A program made the translations under genes and the position numbers. A stretch of 64,000 nt of DNA from Asaia platycodi JCM 25414 (lineage in GTDB: Bacteria; Pseudomonadota; Alphaproteobacteria; Acetobacterales; Acetobacteraceae), in NCBI RefSeq assembly GCF_000614545.1, contig NZ_BAKW01000002.1, positions 62,001 to 126,000 of the forward strand, given 5' to 3'. This document shows, piece after piece, positions 29,474-39,083 of the stretch. The stretch's first letter is position 1, and each line of letters begins with the position of its first letter. The notes under the pieces were generated by a model. The model worked only from the letters and a program-made list of their open reading frames with translations. It was not told the origin of the DNA and ran no database searches.

Positions 29474-29959
29474 ATGTCTGAAACTCAAGAGCGCACGGGT
29501 ACGCTTCAGGACCTCGCCGGTATCGCTCCCGCCACGCAGGCTGGTCCGGTTCACGAAGTCAAGCGCGACGCACAGGGCCGTTCCTATGCAACGGGCCGTC
29601 GTAAGGACGCCACGGCACGTGTCTGGATCAAGCCTGGCAAGGGTGACATCATCGTCAATGGCCGTGCGGTCACGACGTATTTTGCTCGTCCGGTTCTGCG
29701 CATGCTGATCACGCAGCCTTTCCTGCTGACGGATCGCTACAACCAGTTCGACGTGTATTGCACGGTCAAGGGCGGCGGTCTGTCCGGCCAGGCTGGCGCA
29801 GTGCGTCATGGCATTTCGCGCGCCCTGACCCATTACGATCCCGCTCTGCGCGGCATCCTGAAGGTTGCAGGCTTCCTGACGCGTGACAGCCGCGTCGTCG
29901 AGCGCAAGAAGTACGGTCGCGCCAAGGCACGTCGTTCCTTCCAGTTCTCGAAGCGCTGA
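29474..29959 (+). CDS. rpsI: 30S ribosomal protein S9
   Basis: 161-residue S9 with the conserved core [19 protein letters not shown] and the invariant C-terminal tail [16 protein letters not shown], whose last Arg/Lys reaches the ribosomal P site. The first 35 residues form an alphaproteobacterial-type acidic extension. No frame break. It ends the rplM-rpsI operon, followed by a strong terminator. Confidence 0.98.
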   Translation: MSETQERTGTLQDLAGIAPATQAGPVHEVKRDAQGRSYATGRRKDATARVWIKPGKGDIIVNGRAVTTYFARPVLRMLITQPFLLTDRYNQFDVYCTVKGGGLSGQAGAVRHGISRALTHYDPALRGILKVAGFLTRDSRVVERKKYGRAKARRSFQFSKR

Positions 29960-30004
29960 TTTCTGCCGGGGCTTCGGCCCCGTTGGATTCGACGCCGTCA
30001 GAAA

Positions 30005-30035
30005 AACCCGCCCTCTCACGAGGCGGGTTTTTTTT
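30005..30035 (+). terminator. Rho-independent terminator after rpsI
   Basis: Stem AACCCGCC (30005-30012) pairs perfectly with GGCGGGTT (30022-30029) over a nine-base loop and is followed by a T run. A second small hairpin, CGGGGC-TTCG-GCCCCG, lies just upstream near 29967-29982. Confidence 0.92.
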
Positions 30036-30431
30036 ATTGCGCCGAGTTGTTTTTCTAATCCAAACGCGAATATACGTCATATTCGTTCACATAATTGCGA
30101 TCTGGACCTCTCAGACTCGACAAGGAAGGCTTTCAAAGCCCCGATTTGTAACGGAGATCGTAATGTATCGAATTTCGGTTCAGAGGTATGAACGTAAATT
30201 CGATTGTTTGTATTTTTATCAGGATTATAGGGAAATCATCAATCATCGTTAACCAAAACTAATAATCGACATAGAATCAAGGTCTCGCAAGTTGTCTCGG
30301 ATATAATCTGGGTCTGCGTAAATGCTGAGATCTGGTCGGTTTGAATGCGGAGGTTATGCGACCCCTTTCACACAGTTTCCTGGAGCGGAATATATTTTCC
30401 CTGCTGCGGATAATGGATGAGAAGCCGAGTT
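30036..30431. other. AT-rich leader region before the repeat/Hint gene, with a possible 29-residue ORF
   Basis: About 395 bp without a recognised gene and clearly more AT-rich than its surroundings. It contains a short open frame at 30163-30252 (+) starting MYRISVQRYERK, with GGAG seven bases before its ATG. That frame has no known relatives to my knowledge and may be chance. Otherwise the stretch probably holds the promoter and long 5' leader of the large gene that starts at 30432. Confidence 0.35.
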
Positions 30432-33400
30432 ATGACGACGTCGATCAGTGGTGTCTGGAGCGCAGTTCTTCTGAACGGAAAAACCGTTTACCAAAGCGGC
30501 GCATCCGTCATTGATGGGCCGGTTTCGTTGGCGGGAACAACCCCCCTTCTTTACGTCACAAGTGGCGCCATTGTTGCCGGCCTCATGTCTCCCATGTCGT
30601 CCTGGACGGCTCAGTGGGGAAGCGCGATTATTCAAAGTGGTGGGACGTTGCAGGACTCTGCACTTCAGAGTGTCGTAGCCATAGTCAGTTCAGGGGGGGT
30701 ACTGACAGGTAATACGCTCAATCATACTGGCGACAAGATAGCCGCAGGCGGAACTGTCACCAATAATGTCAAATATAATGGCGGTGACCTCACGGCAGGA
30801 CAGGGCGCGCAAATAGGTAATTTGTCGATCAGTCAGGGAAGCTCCCTTCTGAGTGGCGCGGTGTGGTCGGGTGGCACCGTACAATCGGGCGGTATGGTCA
30901 GCGCGACGAGCGGCAGTCTTGTGAAGGATGCGGTTGTCTCCAGTGGGGGGCAGGTGCAGGTATTCTCAGGCAGTACCGCCCAGCGTGTCCTGACCTCGGG
31001 AACAGGGTTGGGCAATGCCGGCAACGGGATTCAGGGATCTCTGATTCTGAGCACTGGTGGTAGCAGTCTCGATGCAGTAATCTAGGGAGCTACATGGCCG
31101 TGCAGGGCGCCGGTGCGCTCTCACAGAATGCCTACGTCACCTCGAATGGCTGGCAGGATGTCGGTTCGAACAATAATGGTGCTACAGGTGGTGGCACCGC
31201 GTCTTCTACGACCCTGATCAATGGCGGCGCACAATTCGTCAAGGGCGGCGTAGCGGTGAATACGCTTGTCTCGTCGGGAGGCATGCAGGAAGTCGCTGCC
31301 GCAGGTACGGCTTTTGGCGGTACCGTTTTTTCAGGCGGACTGCTTCAGATCGACGGTGGCGGTACTGGCGTCAATAATATCGTTCTTGCTGGCGGTCAGG
31401 CTGATGTTCGAGGGATCGCGCAAGCATCCAACGGCCTGGCATCGGGTCTTGCCGTGCAAAATGGCGGTTCTGCAGTCAGTTTGAGCGGCGGCACGCTCCG
31501 CGATATTTCTTTTCTCAGTGGAGCTAGAGGTATTGTTTCGTCGGGTGGCTCGATCAGTCAATCGGTTATCTCGCTTGGAGGTCAGGCGCGGATATTTTCG
31601 GGTGGAACGGCGACCAGTTTAACCGCAATCGGTAATGGCTGGTGGGGTATGGGCGCAGGTGCTGTTCTGGTTGGGTCGGGCGGCACGGCGTTCAACACGG
31701 TCCTGTCAGGTGCCTATCAGGCGGTGCAGGGGCAGGGCGCCTATACCGAAAATACTGTGGTCACGAATAGTGGCTGGCAGGATGTCGGCCTGAATTCATT
31801 TGACGGCCTGTATGGCGGCGGTGTCGCCTCAGGCTCAACGCTTGTCAGTGGTGGCAAGCAATTTGTCAGCGGTGGCACGGCCTGGACGACGATCATCTCT
31901 GCAGGCGGTACGCAGTCTGTCATGCTGAGAGGCATCGCATCTGGATCCATCATTGCGTCAGGTGGCACGATGGCTGTGCTCTCGGGCGGTACGGCTTTCA
32001 ACGCCAGTGCGGCGAGCGGCGCAATGGCGACTGTCTCGCAGGGTGGCACGGCAGTTGCATCCGGTGGCGTTGCATCCGGGGTCAGCATTCTGAGCGGTGG
32101 ATCTGCCTGAGCATCAGCGGCGGTCAGATTACTGGCTTCACGGTGCAGGGAGGTGGGCAGGCTGTTGTTTCCGGCGGCGGAACGATGAGCGACAGCTTTC
32201 TCTGGCTTGGGGGTCAGGCGCGGATACAATCGGGCGGTACAGCGTCCCAGCTCAGAGTCATCGGTAATGGCTGGTGGGGTATGGGCGCAGGTGCTGTTCT
32301 GGTTGGGTCGGGCGGCACGGCGTTCAACACGGTCCTGTCAGGTGCCTATCAGGCGGTGCAGGGGCAGGGCGCCTATACCGAAAATACTGTGGTCACGAAT
32401 AGTGGCTGGCAGGATGTCGGCCTGAATTCATTTGACGGCCTGTATGGCGGCGGTGTCGCCTCAGGCTCAACGCTTGTCAGTGGTGGCAAGCAATTTGTCA
32501 GCGGTGGCACGGCCGTTACAACGATCATCTCCGCAGGCGGTACGCAAACCGCCATGCTCGGCGGTGTCGCGTCCGGCTCTGTTGTCTCGTCTGCAGGGTT
32601 TATGACTGTCCTTTCGGGCGGCACCGCATATGGCGCCAACGCAGTGAGTGGGGGGCGCGTCCTGATCGCTGGAGGGGGTGTCCTTTCCGGGGGGATAATT
32701 GCCTCTGGGGCGACATTAAGTGGGTCAGCCGGAGCTCTGTGGACAGGAAATATCAAAGTAGGGGTGGCTGTCTCAGGGGGGAGTATCGTCTCACAGGGGA
32801 TCACGGAAATCCTTTCGGGGGGAGTGCACGCGATCTCTTCGTTGCATCGGGAGGCACTCTGCAAATCGATGCCGGGGGTACACTCATTGGGCTGGCAAAC
32901 CTTGCAGCAGGCGGTAACGCGACGTTGGATGGGACTGCTGGAGGAACCGTCAATCTTGGCGGACAGGGGTTCAGTCTCTGACCCTCACGGGAACGACAAG
33001 CCCGAATTCGATTATATCCGGCTTTAACGGGACATCCCCTGGCTCCTCGGATCAGATTGTGCTTCGGGATGTTCCGAAATCGGATATTGTCGGAGTGAAG
33101 TATCCCGATGCCGATCATGTGGAGTTTCGGCTGACCGGAGATCGCTCTCTCGTCCTGAACATCAAAGGCGTAGGAAATTACGGCTTCGATTTGAGTGCAG
33201 GACTGGATAATTCGACTGTTTTCTCGGTCTGCTTTCTGCTTGGTACCATGATCAGGACACCCGATGGAGAGCGTGCTGTCGAGACATTGTCCGCCGGTAA
33301 TCTGGTCAATGTCTATCATCGAGGTCGTGTTGAGACCCAGCGAGTCATCTGGCAGGTCATCGTTGCGTTGAGGAAAATGATAGCGCCACTTATGACGTTA

Positions 33401-34233
33401 CCGACTACCCGGTCAGAATCCAGGCAGGCGCCTTCGGTGTTGGAATGCCTTACAAGGACCTGCTGGTTACTCCGGAGCACTGCATTTTTATTGCAGGCAA
33501 TCTTGTGCCGGTGCGTATGCTCGTCAACGGTCGATCAATACGACACGATGTCACCCTGAGTACCTATAAATATTATCATATAGAAACGGAAACCCATTCG
33601 GTCGTGATGGCGGATGGTCTACTTTGCGAAAGCTATCTGGACTCAGGTAATCGGTACGATCTTACGACAGGCTCTCACGCAGTCGAGTGTACGCATGCCA
33701 GCACGGACAGCGACGATCGCAGAACGATGGCTGCGCCTCTTTGCGTATCCCGATCTTTTGTGGAGCCGATCTGGTCGGACCTGAACCGCAGCGTTGAAGA
33801 GGGCGGGGAGACCGACCGGATGCATGACCAGGACCCCATAGTCCATCTTGCTTCAGAAGATGGGCATGTGATGACCCCAATTCGGGTGGTCGGAGACCGC
33901 TACATATTCCAGATTCCTGGGCATTTCGGGGCTGTCTATCTCTGCTCCCGGTCGTCGCGCCCCAGCGACGCAATTGGCCCTTACATAGATGATCGCCGCA
34001 AGCTTGGCGTTTTGGTCGGCGCCGTGACACTTTACGATCCCTGCTCCAGCGTGGAGATAGATGTACGTGACTTCTTGCACTCGGGGCGAGGCTGGTATGA
34101 TCCAGAGGGGAGTCAGCGTCGCTGGACCAGTGGGAGAGCCTTTCTACCGCTGAGCAAGCTCGAAGGCCTGAGTACGCGGATCCTTGCGGTGCAGATCGTT
34201 GCTGGCGGTCCTTATAGTGCCGATCTGATTTGA
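30432..34233 (+). CDS. Large AIDA-like repeat protein with C-terminal Hint domain (five frame breaks)
   Basis: Reconstructed as 1,268 residues. There is no cleavable signal peptide. Residues about 20-850 are short Gly/Ser/Thr-rich beta-helix repeats of the form VLSGGTA..., like the AIDA-type adhesin stalk. A longer-period unit of about 211 residues occurs three times, marked by GGQ[AV][RQ][IV]F at 30951, 31583 and 32215. The end is a Hint_2 (hedgehog/intein-type) domain: Cys935 in SVCFLLGT, T1015-x-x-H1018 in VTPEHCIF, and GAFGVGMPYKDLL. Hint domains self-cleave or self-ligate, so the stalk may be released or modified. Breaks are near 31083, 32105, 32813, 32967 and 33354, each repaired by one added base, total 1,269 codons. 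Confidence 0.8.
31628..31882 (+). repeat. Exact 255-bp internal repeat, copy 1
   Basis: Every base from ATCGGTAATGG to GGCACGGCC is identical to 32260-32514. It encodes the GNGWWGMGAGAVLVGSGG to KQFVSGGTA part of a 211-residue unit. The flanks diverge immediately on both sides. Confidence 0.95.
32260..32514 (+). repeat. Exact 255-bp internal repeat, copy 2
   Basis: This is the second exact copy of 31628-31882, offset by 632 bp. The offset is one short of 633 (211 codons), which agrees with a single base having been lost between the copies near 32105. Confidence 0.95.
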
Positions 34234-34545
34234 AAGGCACCGGCGTAATATCCAGTAGAGAGGATTGCGCCCGCTTTTTGGCGGCTGAACCGCAGGTCAG
34301 GCCATAGGTAGCTGTTCTGACACTGACCAGGTGTCAGATGTGCAAACGCTCGACTGTATCGGGTGTCGCTGCATTCATTCACGTGACGATATCGATATGA
34401 TGTGTTTCTCGATCAAGCACTGAAAAAACGTAATTCTTAAATATTGCGTACGATAAATTATCATTATTTTCTTTGGGACAGCCTCGTTATGGAGCATGAT
34501 CGCAAGCATGGCCAAATCGGGCCATGCTCGTCGCAGAGAATCGGG
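34234..34545. other. 312-bp gap with one inverted repeat
   Basis: No gene is supported. A perfect inverted repeat CTGACAC-TGACCAG-GTGTCAG lies at 34317-34337 without a T run, so it is more like an operator than a terminator. The second half, toward the LysR gene, is very AT-rich and probably holds its promoter. Confidence 0.45.
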
Positions 34546-35496
34546 ATGAATATCGAGGGTTTTGACATTGAATCGCATAGAGCGATGAAAAATATGAAGT
34601 TAAGATACTTCAGAGTTATTGAAGAGATATTCAATGCACAATCTCTCGTTGGGGCCTCGTCGAGACTGAATCTCACACCGACGGCTGTTTCGAAAGCGTG
34701 TCTGGAAGTCGAAAATATACTGGGTGTGAAGTTGTTTACGCGGTCCAATTCCGGAATGATGCCTACTGCAATATGCCAGTCGATCGTTGAGACCAGTCGC
34801 GTCATCAAATCTGAACTTGAGAAGCTTGCTCATAAAGTAAACGAATTTAAAGAGATAAGAACTGGAACCGTTAATGTCGGCTTCCAGGCTCCTGCTCTTG
34901 AAAAGCAGATCATGCGAGGAATTGCTCAACTCAAGAAGAAAGATGAATCTTTAAAAATCAGAATCGTGTATCGTGAAAGACCCTATCTCCTGGATATGCT
35001 TGAGAGCGGCGATCTTGATTTTGCCTTTGTGGATTTTTTCCAGCTGAATAAAAATAAAAGCCTGAATATGAGTGTCATGCATCGCGACAATTGCTTTGCG
35101 GCCTCACGTGAGGCGTCTACGTCCATACCTGAGTTGCTTTCTGATTGGAGTGAAAACCGCAAGAAGCTTTGGATTTTACCCGTGAAAGGGGTGGCGTTGA
35201 GAGAGCGATTTGAGGCGACGTTATCTGCTCGCGATCTGCAGTTACCAACGAATATAATCGAATATAATTCTTCAGTCGGCCTCGAGGATTTGTTTCTCTA
35301 TACAAATGGATGGGGGATTTTGCCTTTCTATGCCATGCCAGTCGTCAAAAAGTATGTTTCGATAAAAGATCATTATGACTTGCTGGATGAAATGAATTTG
35401 GAGAGTGGCTTGATCTGGATGAAAAATCACACACGTACCCCGCACATTGAGGAAGCGATCAAGATGTTCGCAACCGGAGGTTTGAATGACAATTGA
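34546..35496 (+). CDS. LysR-family transcriptional regulator, AT-rich
   Basis: About 316 residues from ATG 34546, with the HTH in SLVGASSRLNLTPTAVSKA and the following VENILGVKLFTRSNSGMMPT, then an effector-binding domain. ATG 34585 (MKNMKLRYFRV) is closer to the usual LysR start, and ATG 34489 is also in frame, so the start is uncertain. The gene is strikingly richer in A and T, Lys and Asn than its neighbours, indicating horizontal acquisition. It follows the repeat/Hint gene in the same direction and may regulate it. Confidence 0.82.
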   Translation: MNIEGFDIESHRAMKNMKLRYFRVIEEIFNAQSLVGASSRLNLTPTAVSKACLEVENILGVKLFTRSNSGMMPTAICQSIVETSRVIKSELEKLAHKVNEFKEIRTGTVNVGFQAPALEKQIMRGIAQLKKKDESLKIRIVYRERPYLLDMLESGDLDFAFVDFFQLNKNKSLNMSVMHRDNCFAASREASTSIPELLSDWSENRKKLWILPVKGVALRERFEATLSARDLQLPTNIIEYNSSVGLEDLFLYTNGWGILPFYAMPVVKKYVSIKDHYDLLDEMNLESGLIWMKNHTRTPHIEEAIKMFATGGLNDN

Positions 35497-35768
35497 ATAT
35501 AAAAAAGGCCTTATGAATTTACGTTGTAATATTTATTACGAAAAGCAATTCTCATCCTGATTCGTATGCTTGACTCTTGATGGTGGTCAAAGCCGCCGAA
35601 GGAGCCTTTTTGATAGAGGATGGAGACGACAGCCTTTTCGGGAGGCTTGTCCCTGATCGTAGATCGTACCGCAGTCAGTATTCCGTCTCGACGATCGTTT
35701 GTCGGGTCACGCAGGATGACTTCTGGCTGCCTCTATCAGCGCGGCGCGTTATCGGAGAAGAACAAAAA

Positions 35769-35939
35769 TCATTGCTTTCGAATTGCAGCTCTACAGGCAT
35801 CGGAACAATAACGCACGTCGTCCCAGTCGCGAGCCCATTTCTTCCGCCAGGTGAAAGGTCGTTGGCAGACGGGACAGATTTTTGTGGGAAGGTCGTCCTT
35901 GGCCGGTCTTGTGGCTACGCGGCCCTTGCCTCGGCTCAT
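35769..35939 (-). CDS. DUF2256 zinc-ribbon-like small protein
   Basis: A 56-residue protein with the near-invariant DUF2256 core: Cys22 and Cys25 in [15 protein letters not shown], followed by [15 protein letters not shown] with Cys45 and Cys49. The four cysteines should bind one zinc. The family is often found beside cryptochrome/photolyase genes, though none is seen here. ATG 35939 has GGAGAG upstream. The 272 bp between the LysR gene and this one hold no gene I can support. Confidence 0.88.
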   Translation of the reverse strand: MSRGKGRVATRPAKDDLPTKICPVCQRPFTWRKKWARDWDDVRYCSDACRAAIRKQ

Positions 35940-36082
35940 GATCCGCTCTCCTCTCGCTGCGACAGAGCCATAACGCGGCATGCAGGATGTATTTCATTCC
36001 AGAGCGACGAGGGAACCTGCCTTTGTCTCGTGCGCTTGCCAGAGGATTTCTGATCTGGTCACGCCACCGCGAGGAGTGTTTA

Positions 36083-36892
36083 ATGCCCTATATCACTACC
36101 AGTGACGGGACTCGCCTGCATTACGAAGAGCAGGGGCAGGGTCGCCCTTTGGTCATGATCCATGGCTGGACGTTCTCAGGTCGGTTTTTCCATCGCAACG
36201 TGCCGGTTCTGGCCGAACAGGCGCGTGTCATCACGCTCGATCTGCGCGGGCATGGTGAATCGGACAAGCCTGACCACTCCTACCGTATTCCACGTCTTGC
36301 GGCTGATCTGCGGGATCTGCTCGACACTCTGAAGCTGGAGGATGTGACGGTGCTGGGCTGGTCCATCGGCTGCCCGATCATCTGGTCTTATCTCGAGCTT
36401 TTCGGCCGGGCGCGCCTGCGCGATGCGATCTTCGTGCAGCAGACGCCCAGGCAGTATTTCTCCTCCGAGTGGAAATACGGTCATGCCGCCTGTTACGATC
36501 AGGCCGGGCTTGCCGAAACCATCCAGAAGCTCACGCTCACGCCCGAGGCGTTCGATGAGCAGAATCTCACCGACTGCCTTGCGACCGAGCTCTCTGCCGA
36601 TGAGCGCACCATGCTCCTGGCTGAAATGGGCAAAAGCCCGGCCCATGCGCGGGCTGCCATGATGGCGGATCATACGGTGCATGACTGGCGCGATGTTTTG
36701 CCTCATTTCGACCTGCCCGCCCTGATGATGATCGCCGAAAAAGATGCGGTGCTCGTGCCGGAAGGGCCGTCATGGGTGGCCGATCATATGCCAAATTGCC
36801 GTTCACTGCGTTTTGAACACAGCTCCCACATGCTGTTTCTGGACGAGACGGATAAATTCAACCGGACGGTTCTGGAGTTTCTGGCACGATGA
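36083..36892 (+). CDS. Alpha/beta hydrolase
   Basis: 269 residues with a complete fold: oxyanion segment IHGWTFSGRFF, DLRGHGESDKP, nucleophile elbow GWSIG (Ser) and a final His in FEHSSHMLFLDE. Non-haem haloperoxidase and esterase-type proteins have this layout; the substrate is open. GAGGAG precedes ATG 36083. The stop overlaps the start of the sugar isomerase-like gene (ATGA), so the two are co-translated and probably act in one catabolic step. Confidence 0.85.
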   Translation: MPYITTSDGTRLHYEEQGQGRPLVMIHGWTFSGRFFHRNVPVLAEQARVITLDLRGHGESDKPDHSYRIPRLAADLRDLLDTLKLEDVTVLGWSIGCPIIWSYLELFGRARLRDAIFVQQTPRQYFSSEWKYGHAACYDQAGLAETIQKLTLTPEAFDEQNLTDCLATELSADERTMLLAEMGKSPAHARAAMMADHTVHDWRDVLPHFDLPALMMIAEKDAVLVPEGPSWVADHMPNCRSLRFEHSSHMLFLDETDKFNRTVLEFLAR

Positions 36893-37753
36893 TCGGCTTT
36901 CCGTTCCGTTTCGGCGTTAATCAGTTCACGACCCAGCCCTGGTCGTTCGAAGAGGATGTGACGCGTTATGCGGCGCTTGGCGTCGACGCGATCGAAATCT
37001 GCGAGGTCAAGCTCGATCCGGCGCGCGCAGACGAGCAGATGCGCGCAGTCAGGGCAGCCGGGCTGGAAATCAGCGCCGTGCAGCCTGCAATTCGCACGTT
37101 TTTCGGCAGCAAGATGGCGCCACAACCCGAAGGGTGGAAGCACGTGTGGCAGCCTTTGCTCAGAGTCTGAAAACCCTCGCGCCTCATGCCGAAGGCGCGG
37201 CTTTCGTCATGAATACGGGTGCGCCTCCCGATGGCAATATGCAGCAATGTCTAGACGAAACGGTGCATCATCTGCGCCGTCTCGCACCCCTCGCGGCCGA
37301 TCTCGGCGTGAAGATCGCCGTCGAACCGCTCAACCCGACATCGATCAATGTCGAGACCGCGATATGGACCATTGATCAGGCGCTCGATCTGATCGACGCG
37401 GTAGGGCATGATTCCTGCGGCTTGTGCCTCGACTACTGGAATATCTGGCAGCAGCCCGATTGCGCCGGGGCCATTCGTCGCGCGGCGGGGCGTATTGCTG
37501 TGTTGCAGGCCAGCGACTGGCGCACGCCCTGCTCGGGTATGGACCGTCTGGTGCCCGGATCGGGCTGTATCCCGCTTGGCACCCTGCTTCATGCGACTGC
37601 GGAAGCAGGTTTCAACGGAGTCTGCACGCTGGAAATCTTCTCGTCCGGAGTCTCCGACAGCTTTATGAGGGGGATCTGAACGAGGTGATTACGCAAGGCC
37701 GTGAAGGGCTGCACCGTGCCTGGTCGTTGGTTGAGGCCCGTCGACAGGCCTGA
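36889..37753 (+). CDS. Sugar phosphate isomerase/epimerase-like TIM barrel protein (two frame breaks)
   Basis: Xylose-isomerase-like TIM barrel of about 288 residues. It starts FPFRFGVNQFTTQPWSFEEDV and has conserved metal-site segments IAVEPLN and CLDYWNIW followed by VLQASDW. The frame breaks near 37135 (after MAPQPEGW) and near 37660, after which the end reads LNEVITQGREGLHRAWSLVE. Two missing bases restore 289 codons. Members isomerise or epimerise sugars or act as hydroxypyruvate isomerases; the precise reaction is unknown. Confidence 0.75.
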
Positions 37754-37950
37754 GTTCTCGCTGCATCATCTCTGAGTGCTGGACGATTTTGCGGTCCGGC
37801 TGAAAAATTGCCCGCAAACAGTCCCTTAATCAGGCCGACAGTGCCAGCCCCTCTTGTGTCACAGCGGCGATATTTCCGTGTCATTATTGCCGAGGCGGCA
37901 GGCTGGTCGAGGCGCTGGCGCCGCGCAGCACCGCCGTCTCGCGACGAAAC

Positions 37951-39080
37951 TCAACTCGAAATGATCGCTTTCAGTTCAGTGGCTACTGCACTGCTGCGCT
38001 CGAGCTGAGGCATATGTCCGGTTTGCGGGTAAATCGTGACCCTCGCGTTGTGCTCTGCATTTCTGGCTTGGCTCGCCGGCAGAATTTCGTCATTTTCGCC
38101 CCAGAGAATGGTCGTCTTGCCCGCAAACTGTCCCAACGGCGCGATGAGCGAGATTTTCTGGTGGCCACCCTCGAAACTGGTTGCCGCCAGGGTCTTGAGT
38201 CCGTCCAGCGCGCCGTCAAGCCGTTTGAACCTGATCATCTCTTCCACCATCTGGCGCGAGATCAGGGCCTTGTCATGCACCAGCAGAGAAAGCGCAGGTT
38301 GCAATGTCTTGCGCGTAGTGGCGCTCAATACCCCGTCGATGAACGCGGCATTGATACTCTCCCCGATCCCGGCCGGTGCGATCAGGGTCAGGCTTTCAAC
38401 GGCCTCAGGGGCGAGCGCCGCCAACTCTATCGCGACGGCACCGCCGAGAGAATGACCGACGACATGCGCTTTTCGATCGACAACGCTCGAAGCAGTGCCC
38501 GCGTAACCTCAGCCAGATACGTCACCGTGCCGTCGCCAACCGATTTGCTTGATTCTCCATGGCCAGGAAGATCGAATGCGACGACCCTCGTCACTGCGGC
38601 CAGAGCGGGCTGGACCAGCATCCAGTTATCGAGTGATCCAGCAAAGCCATGGATCAGGATCACCGGCAATCTACCCGGCTGAGCAGCGCCGCTATCCTGC
38701 ACGCGAAGCCGAAGCGGGCCGAGCGTGATGACGCTGTTGGCGGGCGTTGTCTTCTCTTCGTCATCGCTTGCCGTTTCGGGCGACTGCGCTTCGAACCCCG
38801 CGATGAAAGTATCGATTTCGGCATCGGACACAGAGGGCGCCGCCACGACGCCGATCAGGGCGCCGACCGAGAGGGTTTCGCCCTGTGAAGCGAGCTGACG
38901 GCGCAAAACACCTGAGACGGGGCTTTCATAGACATTGGTGATTTTGGTGGTTTCTATTTCTACCAGTTCCTGACCTGAGGTGATGCTGTCTCCGATCGCT
39001 GCCAGCCAGCCGACGACGATACCTTCTGTCATGGCCAGGCCGAATTTGGGCATGGTGATGGGGGCAATGCGCTCTGCCAT
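37951..39080 (-). CDS. acoC: Acetoin dehydrogenase E2-type subunit: lipoyl domain plus alpha/beta hydrolase (one frame break)
   Basis: The N-terminal 75 residues are a lipoyl domain with the lipoylated Lys in EIETTKITN. A linker rich in acidic residues follows, then an alpha/beta hydrolase domain with LIHGFAGSLDNW, DLPGHGESSK, nucleophile elbow GHSLGG and terminal His in TGHMPQLE. This is the AcoC architecture, distinct from the usual 2-oxoacid acyltransferase core. The frame breaks near 38455, at an A run before AHVVGHSLGG; one base restores 377 codons. It is the last gene of acoA-acoB-acoC, 3 bp after acoB. Confidence 0.88.
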
Positions 39081-39083
39081 TGC

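Noticed and set aside
35577-36053. 158-codon plus-strand frame around the DUF2256 gene
   Set aside because: It covers the opposite strand of the convincing zinc-ribbon gene and shows no domain.
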